From the NCBI RefSeq assembly GCF_018137965.1, contig NZ_CP073100.1, forward strand, positions 3,545,754-3,609,753: a DNA stretch of 64,000 bases, given 5' to 3'. Shown here one piece after another: positions 27,101 through 37,540 of the stretch; positions within the stretch are counted from its first letter, which is position 1; every line of letters starts with the position of its first letter. The translations under genes and the position numbers were made by a program. The stretch is from Luteolibacter ambystomatis (lineage in GTDB: Bacteria; Verrucomicrobiota; Verrucomicrobiia; Verrucomicrobiales; Akkermansiaceae). The notes beneath the pieces were generated by a model. The model worked only from the letters and a program-made list of their open reading frames with translations, had not been told where the DNA came from and did no database searches.

Positions 27101-28090
27101 TCACCACTGCACCGCCGCAGCCGCCCACGTAAGACCGGCGCCGAACACCACCAGCACGATGTTGTCCCCGCGCTTGAAGGCACCGGTACGGTTCGCCTCA
27201 TCCAGCGCGATCGCCACTGCGGCCGCGGAGGTGTTGCCGTACTTGTCGAGGTTCACGAACACGCGCTCGTTCGGCACCGCGAGACGGTCCGCAATGGCAT
27301 CGATGATCCGCAAGTTCGCCTGATGCGGAATGACGCAGGCGATATCCTCCGGCTGGAGACCGGAACGCTCGATCACCTTCTCCGCCGCTTCCTTCATGCG
27401 GGTCACCGCGTGCTTGAAGACTTCCTTGCCCAGCATCGCCAGCGTGGCGAGGTGGTCGTTGGCGTTGTCGATGGTGATCGGACAGGCCGAACCACCGCCG
27501 GGAATGTTGAGCAGATGGGTCTGGTTGCCATCAGTGCCCATCTCGGTCGCGAGGATGCGGCCCTCTCCGGGTTCGGCACGGCGCAGCACTGCGGCACCGG
27601 CACCGTCACCAAACAGCACGCAGGTGGTGCGATCCTCCCAGTTCACGAAAGCGGAAAGCTTCTCCGCACCAATGATGACCGCGTTCTTGAAAGCGTCCGC
27701 TTCGATCAGACGCTTCGCCATCTTCATGGCGTAGAGGAATCCGGAGCAGGCGGCGGAAATATCAAACGCCACAGCCTTCGCCGCGCCGAGATTGCGCTGC
27801 ACATAGCAGGCGGTGGCCGGCGTGAGCGTATCCGGGGTGATGGTGGCGACGATGATCAACTCGACATCCGCGGCGGCGAGGCCGGCCTGCTCCAGAGCAC
27901 GCTCAGCGGCCTTGGTGGCGAGGTGGGAAGTAAACTCACCCTCCGCGGCGATGCGGCGCTCCTTGATACCGGTACGGGTGACAATCCACTCATTGGAAGT
28001 ATCCACCTTCTCGGCCAGTTCCTCGTTGGTAAGGATCTTTTCCGGCACATAGCTGCCGGTGCCTGCGATCGTGACGGCGATGTCGCTCAT
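27101..28090 (-). CDS. fabH: Beta-ketoacyl-ACP synthase III
   Basis: A 329-residue enzyme from the ATG at 28090. It condenses acetyl-CoA with malonyl-ACP to start type II fatty acid synthesis in the cytoplasm. The catalytic triad is visible as C115 (DISAACSGFLY), H256 (IPHQANLRI) and N286 (KYGNTSAA), with GDGAGAAVL and a C-terminal LVVFGAGLTWAA. In many bacteria fabH follows plsX directly. Here the GH43-like gene on the other strand and an inverted-repeat element separate them, so it must have its own promoter. Confidence 0.95.
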   Translation of the reverse strand: MSDIAVTIAGTGSYVPEKILTNEELAEKVDTSNEWIVTRTGIKERRIAAEGEFTSHLATKAAERALEQAGLAAADVELIIVATITPDTLTPATACYVQRNLGAAKAVAFDISAACSGFLYAMKMAKRLIEADAFKNAVIIGAEKLSAFVNWEDRTTCVLFGDGAGAAVLRRAEPGEGRILATEMGTDGNQTHLLNIPGGGSACPITIDNANDHLATLAMLGKEVFKHAVTRMKEAAEKVIERSGLQPEDIACVIPHQANLRIIDAIADRLAVPNERVFVNLDKYGNTSAAAVAIALDEANRTGAFKRGDNIVLVVFGAGLTWAAAAVQW

Positions 28091-28240
28091 GTCTGGCGGG
28101 GAAGGTGGGAGGCAGGACCCGGGTTGTCCAGTCCCGGGTGGGGCGAAGAATCCGCTGCGAAAAACCCTCTTTCCTATCAGCCCGGCCACTCCGGAAAGGA
28201 CGGTTGCGGGTAGACCGTTGTGGGGAAGGTTGAAAAGCCC

Positions 28241-29167
28241 ATGAAACCCGCCCTCTCAGCCCTATTCTCGCTCACCGCCCAAGCCATGGCGGCCAATCCC
28301 GTTTTTCCAGGAGCCGATCCACACGCCTCTCTCATTGATGGCACCCTCTGGATCCATCCCACCCGGAGCAAGGGTGGCGACAACTTCATGGCTTTTTCCT
28401 CCAAAGACCTCGTCCATTGGCAAAACCATGGCCCGATCCTCGATTTCAAGGACATCCCATGGGTGTCGGCGGATGGGCGCGCCGAACACGGTGCCTGGGC
28501 TCCCTGCCTGATTCCGAAGGACGGGAAATACTACTTCTATTTCTCCGTAGGCCCGCAAGATGCCACCCACCCGTCCCGAATCGGGGTGGCTGTGGGAGAT
28601 TCACCGGCCGGCCCCTTCAAGGACTCCGGAAAGATGCTGCTGACCGGCGGCAGCGGCTTCGAGGCGATCGACCCGATGGTCTTCATCGATCCCGCCGACA
28701 AGCGCCCTCTGCTCTACGCCGGTGGCAGCGCTGGGGCGAAACTGCGGGTGTTCGAGCTGAAGCCGGACATGATCTCCATCCTCCGCGAGATCAAAGTGGA
28801 AACGCCGCCGCAATTCACGGAGGGCGTGTTCATCCACCACCACGGCAGCCTCTATCACCTGACTTACAGCCATGGAAATTTCCGCGACGCCACCTACTCC
28901 GTCCACTACGCCACCAGCACCTCCGCCACCGGCCCATGGAGCTACCGTGGCGTGTTGTTGAAAAGCGACGGACACCACCAGGGCCCCGGCCATCACTCGG
29001 TTGTGGAGGATTCCAAGCTCGGGACGCTGATCGTTTACCATCGCTGGGAACAGGAAGGTCCCGGCCCCTATCAAGGCTCCCGGCAGATCGCGATCGACCG
29101 GATCAGCTACGATGCGGACGGGTTTCTCAAACCCGTCACGCAGACGAATGAAGGTGTGATTCGTTGA
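28241..29167 (+). CDS. Glycoside hydrolase family 43-like protein
   Basis: A 308-residue five-bladed beta-propeller protein from the ATG at 28241, preceded by an AAGG ribosome site. GADPHASLIDGTLWI (general-base Asp), HGAWAPCLI, EAIDPMVFID (pKa-modulating Asp) and TEGVFIHHHGSLYHLTYS (catalytic Glu) follow the GH43 order. The family hydrolyses alpha-L-arabinofuranosides or beta-xylosides. The N-terminus has a short hydrophobic segment that may be a signal peptide. The gene sits on the plus strand between fabH and plsX, both minus, so it is an insertion in a lipid-synthesis cluster. Confidence 0.8.
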   Translation: MKPALSALFSLTAQAMAANPVFPGADPHASLIDGTLWIHPTRSKGGDNFMAFSSKDLVHWQNHGPILDFKDIPWVSADGRAEHGAWAPCLIPKDGKYYFYFSVGPQDATHPSRIGVAVGDSPAGPFKDSGKMLLTGGSGFEAIDPMVFIDPADKRPLLYAGGSAGAKLRVFELKPDMISILREIKVETPPQFTEGVFIHHHGSLYHLTYSHGNFRDATYSVHYATSTSATGPWSYRGVLLKSDGHHQGPGHHSVVEDSKLGTLIVYHRWEQEGPGPYQGSRQIAIDRISYDADGFLKPVTQTNEGVIR

Positions 29168-29169
29168 AA

Positions 29170-29240
29170 TCGTGGTGGCGCCTTTCAAGCGCCAAGTCTC
29201 TTCAGCCGGAGGCACGGCGGTTGAAAACCGCCACCACGGA
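29170..29240. repeat. Palindromic intergenic element (family C, full copy)
   Basis: CGTGGTGGCGCCTTTCAAGC at 29171 is inverted at 29216-29239 (GGCGGTTGAAAACCGCCACC) with mismatches. It fills the gap between the GH43-like stop and the plsX stop, where it could serve as a bidirectional terminator. Confidence 0.65.
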
Positions 29241-29243
29241 TTC

Positions 29244-30275
29244 TCAAGCCTGCGCTGGAGTCTTGGAAACGGCCAGTGCCGCAAGAGCCTCCTCGATGTG
29301 CGGATTGACCTTGTGATCGACCGTCTCCATCCCCACGCGGATCGCATTGCGGACCGCGGTGGCGGTGGAGCCACCGTGGGCGATGATCACCACGCCGTTC
29401 ACTCCGAGCAATGGACTGCCGCCATAGCTCTCCGCGCTGGCCTTCTGCTTGAGCGCCTTGAACGCACCCTTCGCGATGACCGCGCCAAGCATGCGGACCA
29501 GATTGCCCTTGATCTCGCTCTTCAGCCACTTGGAAACCGCCTTGGCCGTGGATTCGGCGGTCTTCAGCACCACGTTGCCGAGGAAGCCATCGCACAAGAC
29601 GATATCCAACTCCCGCTCGAACAAGTCGTGGCCTTCCACGTTGCCGATGAAATTGATACCGGGCGTTTCCTTGAGGCGCTTGAAGGTCTCCTTGGTGAAG
29701 GTCGTGCCCTTCTCATCCTCCTCGCCGTTCGACATCAGGCCGACGGTCGGGTTCTTTTTTCCAAGCACGTGCTTGGCATAGGCGGTGCCCATCACCGCAT
29801 AGGTCACGAGATGCTCCGGAGTGGCCTCCGGGTTGGCACCCGCATCGAGAATATTGCACTGGCCGTGCTCGTTCGGCAGCGCGGAAGCGATCCCCGCGCG
29901 GTCCACGCCCTTCAGCGTGCGCAGCTTCAGGATCGCCGCGGCCACGGCGGCACCTGTATTGCCGGCGGACACGAAGGCATCGGCCTTGCCTTCCTTCACC
30001 ATGTCCATCGCGATGCTGATGGACGATTGCTTCTTCTTCCGCACCGTCTTCGCCCCTGGCTCGGCCATGCCGATCACCTCGGGCGCGTGGACGATGCTCA
30101 CCCGCTTGTCCTTGAGATCCAGCCCCTGCTTCGCGCACTCCGCCTCCAGCGCCGCTTGTTCGCCGACGAGGTAGAGGTGCTGGAGTTTCGGATACAGGCG
30201 GAGGGCTTGGATCGCGCCTCCGATGTTCACGGCGGGGGCGTGGTCACCACCCATGGCGTCCAGGGCGACTTTCAT
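29244..30275 (-). CDS. plsX: Phosphate acyltransferase PlsX
   Basis: A 343-residue peripheral membrane enzyme that makes acyl-phosphate from acyl-ACP for phosphatidic acid synthesis. It starts with the invariant MKVALDAMGGDHAP. SAGNTGA, LPNEHGQCNILDAGAN, VLCDGFLGNVVLKT and YGGSPLLGVNGVVIIAHGGS are all family signatures, and the length is typical. It lies downstream of yceD and rpmF in the widely conserved order, with a 98-base gap after rpmF. Confidence 0.95.
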   Translation of the reverse strand: MKVALDAMGGDHAPAVNIGGAIQALRLYPKLQHLYLVGEQAALEAECAKQGLDLKDKRVSIVHAPEVIGMAEPGAKTVRKKKQSSISIAMDMVKEGKADAFVSAGNTGAAVAAAILKLRTLKGVDRAGIASALPNEHGQCNILDAGANPEATPEHLVTYAVMGTAYAKHVLGKKNPTVGLMSNGEEDEKGTTFTKETFKRLKETPGINFIGNVEGHDLFERELDIVLCDGFLGNVVLKTAESTAKAVSKWLKSEIKGNLVRMLGAVIAKGAFKALKQKASAESYGGSPLLGVNGVVIIAHGGSTATAVRNAIRVGMETVDHKVNPHIEEALAALAVSKTPAQA

Positions 30276-30373
30276 GCGGGAATTACGGGAAAATGGTGGA
30301 AACGGGTGTACGCCAAATCACCGCGTCCGGAAAGTCCGGCGCGGTGACTGGAGAGAAAGCAACATCGGGGTGC

Positions 30374-30556
30374 TCAGAGAGCCTCGACGGTCAGCACCTG
30401 GCGGTTGCGGTAGTAGCCGCAGGACGGGCAGGCGATGTGCGAGGGAATGCGGGTTCCGCATTCCGGGCAGCTCTTGAGGATGGGGGCACGCCAGCGGGTT
30501 GCGCCACGGCGCATTTTCGAGCGGCTCTTGGATTGGCGGCGTTTTGGGACTGCCAT
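30374..30556 (-). CDS. rpmF: Ribosomal protein L32
   Basis: A 60-residue protein beginning MAVPKRRQSKSRSKMRR, the conserved L32 start. CPECG (from residue 31) and CPSCG form an intact four-Cys zinc site, so this is the zinc-binding (C+) form. It lies 14 bases after yceD and upstream of plsX, the classical arrangement linking ribosome and membrane lipid synthesis. The start is the ATG at 30556; the longer open frame begins inside the spacer. Confidence 0.95.
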   Translation of the reverse strand: MAVPKRRQSKSRSKMRRGATRWRAPILKSCPECGTRIPSHIACPSCGYYRNRQVLTVEAL

Positions 30557-30570
30557 GGTAGTAGAGTCGG

Positions 30571-31074
30571 TTAGTGTTGGTCCTTCAGGTCCTTGAGCGC
30601 GTCGAGGGCTGTCCAACGGTCGTCGGACCCCGCGCGGGGGGCGGTCTCTACATCGTCTTCATCCGGTTTGTCCACTGCTAAATAGCGGGAATCGACTTCG
30701 CAATGCTGCGGCTCGTCCGCATCCTCGCATCGCGGGTCCACCGGGAAGTGGATCAAAACCTCCTCCCGCAAGGCTTCCGTGGCGTCGATTTCGCCATCCC
30801 GGCCGATTTCCAGCGAGACCGCCGCATTTTCCAGCCGGATGGTCTGGATGAAGGGGTGCAGGGTGCGAACACAGATGAATTCAAAGGGCGCGGCCAGCGT
30901 TCCGGTGAAAAGCAGCTCGGAGCCGAAACGCTGCACGAAAAGGTCGTATTCCAGCGGGCCGGTGGCCTTCGCATCGCCCTCCGGGAGGTCGAAAGTCTCC
31001 GCAGGGAGCTCCCCGGAGACGTTTTTCCCGTCCTCCGGCAGGGTGGACAGGTCGATCAACAAACGTTTCTGCAT
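30571..31074 (-). CDS. yceD: DUF177 (YceD) family protein
   Basis: A 167-residue acidic protein from the ATG at 31074. Its position just before rpmF, the central segment LEYDLFVQRFGSELLFTG...FICVRTLHPF, and the C-terminal DDRWTALDALKDLKDQ are typical of the YceD/DUF177 family, which is linked to 23S rRNA maturation in bacteria and plastids. One of the usual Cys pairs may be replaced (CVRTL, CEDAD). It is probably the first gene of the yceD-rpmF-plsX operon. Confidence 0.8.
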   Translation of the reverse strand: MQKRLLIDLSTLPEDGKNVSGELPAETFDLPEGDAKATGPLEYDLFVQRFGSELLFTGTLAAPFEFICVRTLHPFIQTIRLENAAVSLEIGRDGEIDATEALREEVLIHFPVDPRCEDADEPQHCEVDSRYLAVDKPDEDDVETAPRAGSDDRWTALDALKDLKDQH

Positions 31075-31244
31075 GCCCGATTGTAATCCATCCCGTCCGT
31101 CCGCCAAGTGGAACCCGCGCCGCAAACCGGGGCCTCCCGCCAAACTGCGTTCCTCAGCCACCCAGTTCTCTTTGCATCTTGGCGCTTGTGCCCCGCTCCG
31201 CGCCCGCCAAGCTCACGCGCGAATCTTTCCGCCATATTTGCTTT

Positions 31245-32303
31245 ATGCCTATCGACATCGACCTCCTCAGCCGCATTTGCGAAGCCCCCGGCGCTCCTGG
31301 CTACGAAAAGGAAATCCGCGCCCTCGTCCTGAAGGAAATCGACGGGTTGGCCGACGAGATCCGCACCGACAACATGGGCAACGTGGTCGCCTTGAAAAAA
31401 GGCAAGTCCTCCGCCAAGCGCGTGATGGCCGCCGCCCACATGGACGAGATCGGCTTCATCGTCACCCACGTGGATGACAAGGGCTTCGTCCGCTTCAATC
31501 CCGTCGGCGGATTCGATCCGAAAACCCTCACCTCCCAGCGCGTCCTCATCCACGGCAAGAAGGACATCCTCGGCGTGATGGGCTCGAAGCCCACCCACAT
31601 CATGTCCCCGGAGGAGCGCAATAAGGTTCCGCAGATCAAGGACTACTTCATCGACACCGGCATGGCGAAGAAGGATGTGGAGAAATACGTCGAGGTCGGC
31701 AACTTCGTCACCCGCTACAGCCCGCTCATGGAGCTCGGCGATTGCGTGAACGTGAAGTCCCTCGACAACCGCGCCTCCGTCTTCCTCCTCATCGAGACCC
31801 TGCGCGCCCTCAAGAAGGCCAAGAAGAAGCCCTCCTACGATTTCTACGCCGTCTTCACCGTGCAGGAGGAAATCGGTCTCCGCGGCGCCGGTCCGGCCGC
31901 CCTGGACATCAAGCCGGACTTCTCCTTCGGCCTGGACACCACCATCGCCTACGATGTCCCCGGCTCCACCCCGCAGGAGCGCTGCACCGCCCTCGGCGAA
32001 GGCGCGGCCATCAAGATCATGGATTCCTCCGTCATCTGCGACTACCGCATGGTGGCCTACATGAAGGCCGTGGCGGAGCGGAACTCCATCAAGTGGCAGC
32101 CGGAAATCCTCGCCGCCGGCGGCACCGATACCGCCCAGCTCCAGCGCATGGTCCCCGGTGGCTCCATCGCCGGCGCGGTCTCGATCCCCACCCGCCACAT
32201 CCACCAGACCATCGAGACCACCCACAAGAAGGACCTCGCCGCCTGCATCGAACTGCTCACCGCCTGCGTGTGCGAACTCGACGGCCACGACTGGTCCTTC
32301 TAA
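31245..32303 (+). CDS. M42-family aminopeptidase (glutamyl aminopeptidase/endoglucanase-like)
   Basis: A 352-residue cytoplasmic metallopeptidase from the ATG at 31245. Dinuclear metal ligands are visible as H65 with D67 (AAHMDEIG), D174 (SLDNRAS), E208-E209 (VQEEIGLRGA), D231 (GLDTT) and H320 (TRHIHQ). The family forms large tetrahedral complexes that trim peptides from the N-terminus. It is a monocistronic gene with its own terminator, divergent from yceD across about 170 bases. Confidence 0.9.
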   Translation: MPIDIDLLSRICEAPGAPGYEKEIRALVLKEIDGLADEIRTDNMGNVVALKKGKSSAKRVMAAAHMDEIGFIVTHVDDKGFVRFNPVGGFDPKTLTSQRVLIHGKKDILGVMGSKPTHIMSPEERNKVPQIKDYFIDTGMAKKDVEKYVEVGNFVTRYSPLMELGDCVNVKSLDNRASVFLLIETLRALKKAKKKPSYDFYAVFTVQEEIGLRGAGPAALDIKPDFSFGLDTTIAYDVPGSTPQERCTALGEGAAIKIMDSSVICDYRMVAYMKAVAERNSIKWQPEILAAGGTDTAQLQRMVPGGSIAGAVSIPTRHIHQTIETTHKKDLAACIELLTACVCELDGHDWSF

Positions 32304-32337
32304 CCGTGGCGGCGCTTTCCAAGCGCCCAGCCTCTTC
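32304..32337 (+). repeat. Half copy of palindromic element family C
   Basis: CGTGGCGGCGCTTTCCAAGC and the following bases match the left part of the element at 29171 in 28 of 33 positions. It directly follows the M42 peptidase stop. Confidence 0.6.
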
Positions 32338-32351
32338 TTTTACCCCTCTCC

Positions 32352-32383
32352 AAAAGCCGCCCCGGAAACAGGGCGGCTTTTTC
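32352..32383 (+). terminator. Rho-independent terminator after the M42 peptidase
   Basis: AAAAGCCGCCC pairs with GGGCGGCTTTTT around a short loop. Confidence 0.85.
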
Positions 32384-32957
32384 TGTGCCTCCTCTTCAAT
32401 CAGCAAAATCTGTGGTCATCCCATCAAAGGCCATCGGACCCTTTCCTCTCATGGACTCCCCCATTCAAATCCTCCCTTTGCATCCACCCGCGGTTTCTCT
32501 TCGCACTGACAAACCTTCCCCCCACCGCTGAAAGACCCTTTCTAAAAATTCCACCCCATATTTTCCGCGGATTCCCGCGAAATGGCCGGTGACGATTCCG
32601 TTTCTTTCAGTTTTCCGAACTAAATTTTTAAAATACCACCCCGGTTGCACAAGAGGGGTGGAGGGTTGAAATTTTTTTGACCCCCAAGATTTGGGAGGTT
32701 GGCTTGTGGCCGATTTTGAAACCCCTCGCTTTTGCAAGGGCTTGCGTGGGTTTCCGGCCACCAATGCGCGCCGCTCATGGCCCAATACCACCACATGTAG
32801 TATTGTGAATAATTTGTGGATACCATATGGGCAAAACCAGAATTGACCCAAGGTGACGTTTTCTGTCACGATCTCCAACGCTGCTCGCCTCCCGGCGGCA
32901 GCGCCCGACGCCTCCCGAACGACCTTCCCAAACCAGCCTTCCGACTGCTTCCCTGCC
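32384..32957 (+). promoter_or_regulatory. Leader region of nrdB with possible NrdR-type site
   Basis: This 570-base gap has no gene I can support. A site at 32791-32807 (CCACATGTAGTATTGTG) matches about 10 of 16 positions of the NrdR consensus as I remember it, and a GTGAC/GTCAC hairpin lies at about 32850-32866. NrdR control of nrdBA would be expected but only one box is seen, so the call is weak. The stretch 32500-32700 is AT-richer than its surroundings. Confidence 0.25.
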
Positions 32958-34046
<1,089 letters not shown>

Positions 34047-34123
34047 TCCCTCTCGGGGCGCAGCCCCGCTGATCCCTTACCTCTGCTTTTTTCCTTAGTT
34101 TCAATCCCTGCCCTTAGAAAACC

Positions 34124-37100
34124 ATGTATCGCGCCGTTAACCCCGACGAGGATCTCATCCTGAAGCAGGTCATCACGGACCGCTTTACCCTTCCCGCCAA
34201 CGATCGTGCCTTTGCTTGGCGCGAGGTGTTGCCCACGGAGAAGCGCAATCCCATCGCAGACATCATCGTCACCCGCGGCTCGAACGAAACGCACTTCTCG
34301 CTCGAAGACGTGGCGGACGCGATCGGTGACTCGCTGGCGGACCTCCTCATCTCCCGCCGTCAGGATGAGAAGTCCATCTTCTCGGACGTGAACCGCAAGT
34401 TCGTCTCGGACGTCGCCCACGCCGTCGCGAACTCCCTCACCCAGTCGCTCGATGACGGCGGCCGCCTCCGTCTCTCCGAGGCCGATCTCTACCTCCTCAT
34501 CGAAAAGGCCCTCCTCGAGAACGACGCCTACGATGTCGCCAAGTCCCTGGCGTTCCGCCGCTCCATGGAGAAGAATGGCAGTGTGGACCTTCACACCGGC
34601 CCCCACGCCCTGCCCGTGCGCCTCATCCGTCGCAATGGCAACGTCGTGCCATGGTCCGAGACCAAGATCGAGATCGCCGTCCGCAAGGCCTTCCTCACCA
34701 TCAAGGAAAACCCGGACGCCGCCACGGACATCGCCCGCGCCGTCACCGAGCGCATCCGCCGCGGCGACCAATCATTCGTCCACATCGAGGACGTCCAGGA
34801 CATGGTCCAGGAGGAACTCATGCGCGCCGGCCGCTTCAAGGCCGCCGAGCACTACATCCTCTACCGCGCCCAGCGCAACCGCCTCCGCCAGGAACAGGAA
34901 AGCCGCACCGAGGACCCGAACCAGGAGTCCATGGTCGTCGTCACCACGGAGGACGGCACCAGCAACTTCTGGGACGGCACCGAGCTGAAAAAGCGCATCT
35001 CCTTCGCCTCCATCGGCCTCGACCTCTGCCTCACCGAGGTCGAGATCGAGCGCGAGCTGCGTCGCTCCATCGGCAGCGAGATCTCCGACAAGGACCTCAA
35101 GGCCACCGTCATTCTCAATGCCAAGGCCCTCATCGAAAAAGACGCGGACTTCGCCAAGTTCGCCGGCCGCATCCTCCTCTCCTACATCTATGAGGAAGTC
35201 CTCGACTGGAGCATCCAGAAGGACGGCATCGAAAAGCTCAAGGAAGCCCACAAGTCCAAGTTCAAGAGCTACCTGAAGCATGGCGTCGCCATCAAGCGCA
35301 TCCACCAGGACCTGCTCGACAGCTACGACCTCGACAAGCTCGCCAACGCCTTCGATCCCTCCGCGGACCTCGACTTCGACTACCTCGGCATCCAGACGAT
35401 GTACGACCGCTACCTCGTCGTCGACAAGACCGGCTCGAAGCCCCGCCGCCTGGAAACGCCCCAGTTCTTCTGGATGCGCGTCGCCATGGGCCTCTTCAAG
35501 CGTGAGGAATCCAAGAAAGAGGACTGGGTCATCCGCCTCTACAATCTCTACAAGGGCCGCCGCTTCTGCTCGTCCACACCGACGCTCTTCAACTCCGGCA
35601 CCCTCCACAGCCAGCTCTCCTCCTGCTACCTCTACAAGGTCGATGACTCCATCGAGTCCATCATGATCCGTGGCATCGCGGAAAACGCCTTCCTCTCGAA
35701 GTGGGCGGGCGGCCTCGGCGGCTCCTGGACCGCCGTGCGCGGCACCGGTGGCTACATCCAGGGCACCAATGGCGAGTCCCAGGGCATCATCCCCTTCCTC
35801 AAGCTCCACAACGACCAGCTCGTCGCCGTCAACCAGGGTGGCAAGCGCCGCGGCTCCGGCTGCGCCTACCTCGAGACCTGGCACAACGACATCGAGGACT
35901 TCCTCGAGCTCCGCAAGAACACCGGTGACGACCGCCGCCGCTGCCATGACATGAACACCGCGAACTGGATTCCGGACCTGTTCATGAAGCGCATGGAGAA
36001 CCGTGAAAACTGGACCCTCTTCCGTTCCAACGAGGTCCCGGACCTCCACAACCTCTATGGCAAGGCCTTCGAGACCCGCTACACCCAGTACGAGGCCATG
36101 GCCGCCGAGGGCCGCATCTGGTCCCGCCAGCTCCCCGCCATCGAGCTCTGGAAGAGCATGCTCAAGATGATCTTCGAGACCGGCCACCCGTGGATCACCT
36201 TCAAGGACCCCTGCAACGTCCGCTCCCCACAGGACCACGCCGGCGTCATCCACTCGTCCAACCTCTGCACCGAGATCACCCTCAATACCTCGGACGAGGA
36301 AACCGCCGTCTGCAACCTCGGCTCCGTCATCCTCGATACCCACGTCACCAAGGACGGCGCGCTCGATCATGAAATGCTCAAGGAGACCATCACCGTGGCC
36401 ATCCGCGCGCTGGACAATGTGATCGACATCAACTTCTACCCCACCACCGCCGCCGCGACCGCGAACAGCCGCCACCGCCCCATCGGCCTCGGCGTCATGG
36501 GCCTGCAGAACGCCCTCTACAAGCGCGGCCTCTCCTTCGCCTCGGAGGCCGCCGTCGAGTTCAATGACGAGTTCATGGAAGCCATCGCCTACTACGCGTA
36601 TGGTGCCTCCTCGGATCTCGCCGGCGAGCGCGGCGCCTACTCCAGCTACAAGGGCTCGAAGTGGGACCGCGGCCTCCTCCCGCAGGACACCGTCGACCTC
36701 CTGGAAGACGAGCGCGGTCGCAAGATCGATGTCCCCCGCGGTGGCAAGATGGACTGGTCCGTCGTCCGCGAGAAGATCGCCAAGCAGGGCATGCGGAACT
36801 CCAACGTCCTCGCCATCGCCCCCACCGCCACGATCTCAAACATCACCGGCACCACCCCCTGCATCGAGCCGAACTACAAGAACCTCTACACCAAGGAAAA
36901 CCTCGGCGGGAAGTTCATCATCCTCAATGCGGAGCTCGTGAAGGACCTCAAGAAGGCCGGCCTCTGGAGCCCGGAAATGGTCGACCAGCTCAAGTACTTC
37001 GACGGCGAGCTCGATTCCATCGACGACATCCCGGAAGCGCTCAAGCACAAGCACAAGACCGTCTTCGGCATCGGCTTCGAGTTCATCATCGATGCCGCCG

Positions 37101-37402
37101 CCCGCCGCCAGAAGTGGATCGACCAGAGCCAGTCGGTGAACCTCTTCCTCTCCACCCCGGACATGAAGACCCTGTCTCACATGTATCGGCGAGCCTGGGA
37201 CAAGGGCCTCAAGACCACCTACTACCTCCGCACCCTCCAGGCCTCGAACATCGAGAAAGCCACCATCGACGTGAAAAAGGAAGTCCGCGGCCTCGCCGCC
37301 GGCACCGGCGGCACCCCCGCCAAAACCTACACCGCCGAGGAAGTGAACGCCTGCTCCATCGAAGCCATGATGAACGGCGGCACCTGCGAAGCCTGTCAGT
37401 GA
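34124..37402 (+). CDS. nrdA: Ribonucleoside-diphosphate reductase large subunit with tandem ATP-cones
   Basis: A 1092-residue R1 protein. It reduces ribonucleoside diphosphates to deoxy forms. The N-terminal ~270 residues hold at least two ATP-cone domains (second one from VRLIRRNGNVVPWSETKIE), as in chlamydial R1, giving dATP feedback control. The active site is complete: C501 (SSCYLYK), N713, C715 and E717 (NLCTE), C730 (VCNLGS), and the C-terminal shuttle pair C1088/C1091 (GGTCEACQ). The length and C-terminus match the chlamydial enzyme. It is the end of the nrdBA operon, and the CBASS island begins 138 bases later. Confidence 0.95.
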   Translation: MYRAVNPDEDLILKQVITDRFTLPANDRAFAWREVLPTEKRNPIADIIVTRGSNETHFSLEDVADAIGDSLADLLISRRQDEKSIFSDVNRKFVSDVAHAVANSLTQSLDDGGRLRLSEADLYLLIEKALLENDAYDVAKSLAFRRSMEKNGSVDLHTGPHALPVRLIRRNGNVVPWSETKIEIAVRKAFLTIKENPDAATDIARAVTERIRRGDQSFVHIEDVQDMVQEELMRAGRFKAAEHYILYRAQRNRLRQEQESRTEDPNQESMVVVTTEDGTSNFWDGTELKKRISFASIGLDLCLTEVEIERELRRSIGSEISDKDLKATVILNAKALIEKDADFAKFAGRILLSYIYEEVLDWSIQKDGIEKLKEAHKSKFKSYLKHGVAIKRIHQDLLDSYDLDKLANAFDPSADLDFDYLGIQTMYDRYLVVDKTGSKPRRLETPQFFWMRVAMGLFKREESKKEDWVIRLYNLYKGRRFCSSTPTLFNSGTLHSQLSSCYLYKVDDSIESIMIRGIAENAFLSKWAGGLGGSWTAVRGTGGYIQGTNGESQGIIPFLKLHNDQLVAVNQGGKRRGSGCAYLETWHNDIEDFLELRKNTGDDRRRCHDMNTANWIPDLFMKRMENRENWTLFRSNEVPDLHNLYGKAFETRYTQYEAMAAEGRIWSRQLPAIELWKSMLKMIFETGHPWITFKDPCNVRSPQDHAGVIHSSNLCTEITLNTSDEETAVCNLGSVILDTHVTKDGALDHEMLKETITVAIRALDNVIDINFYPTTAAATANSRHRPIGLGVMGLQNALYKRGLSFASEAAVEFNDEFMEAIAYYAYGASSDLAGERGAYSSYKGSKWDRGLLPQDTVDLLEDERGRKIDVPRGGKMDWSVVREKIAKQGMRNSNVLAIAPTATISNITGTTPCIEPNYKNLYTKENLGGKFIILNAELVKDLKKAGLWSPEMVDQLKYFDGELDSIDDIPEALKHKHKTVFGIGFEFIIDAAARRQKWIDQSQSVNLFLSTPDMKTLSHMYRRAWDKGLKTTYYLRTLQASNIEKATIDVKKEVRGLAAGTGGTPAKTYTAEEVNACSIEAMMNGGTCEACQ

Positions 37403-37540
37403 ATTCATTTATTTGCCTTCTGCCAAATTCGCGGTTTCTCCCGATAGCTAACATTCTAATCAGCAATTTCTGACATGACTTCTTAACCCTGCCTAATCAT
37501 TCCCCTCGGGGGAGGAGATTTAGGCTTTATTAAAAAAATT

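Noticed and set aside
34772..36475. 567-codon minus-strand open frame opposite nrdA
   Set aside because: NrdA is complete with all catalytic residues. The antisense translation is low-complexity and acidic with no recognisable domain.
37403..37540. Integration site or mobile-element end at the left edge of the CBASS island
   Set aside because: There is no tRNA, integrase or direct repeat matching the right edge. Only the change in base composition is visible.
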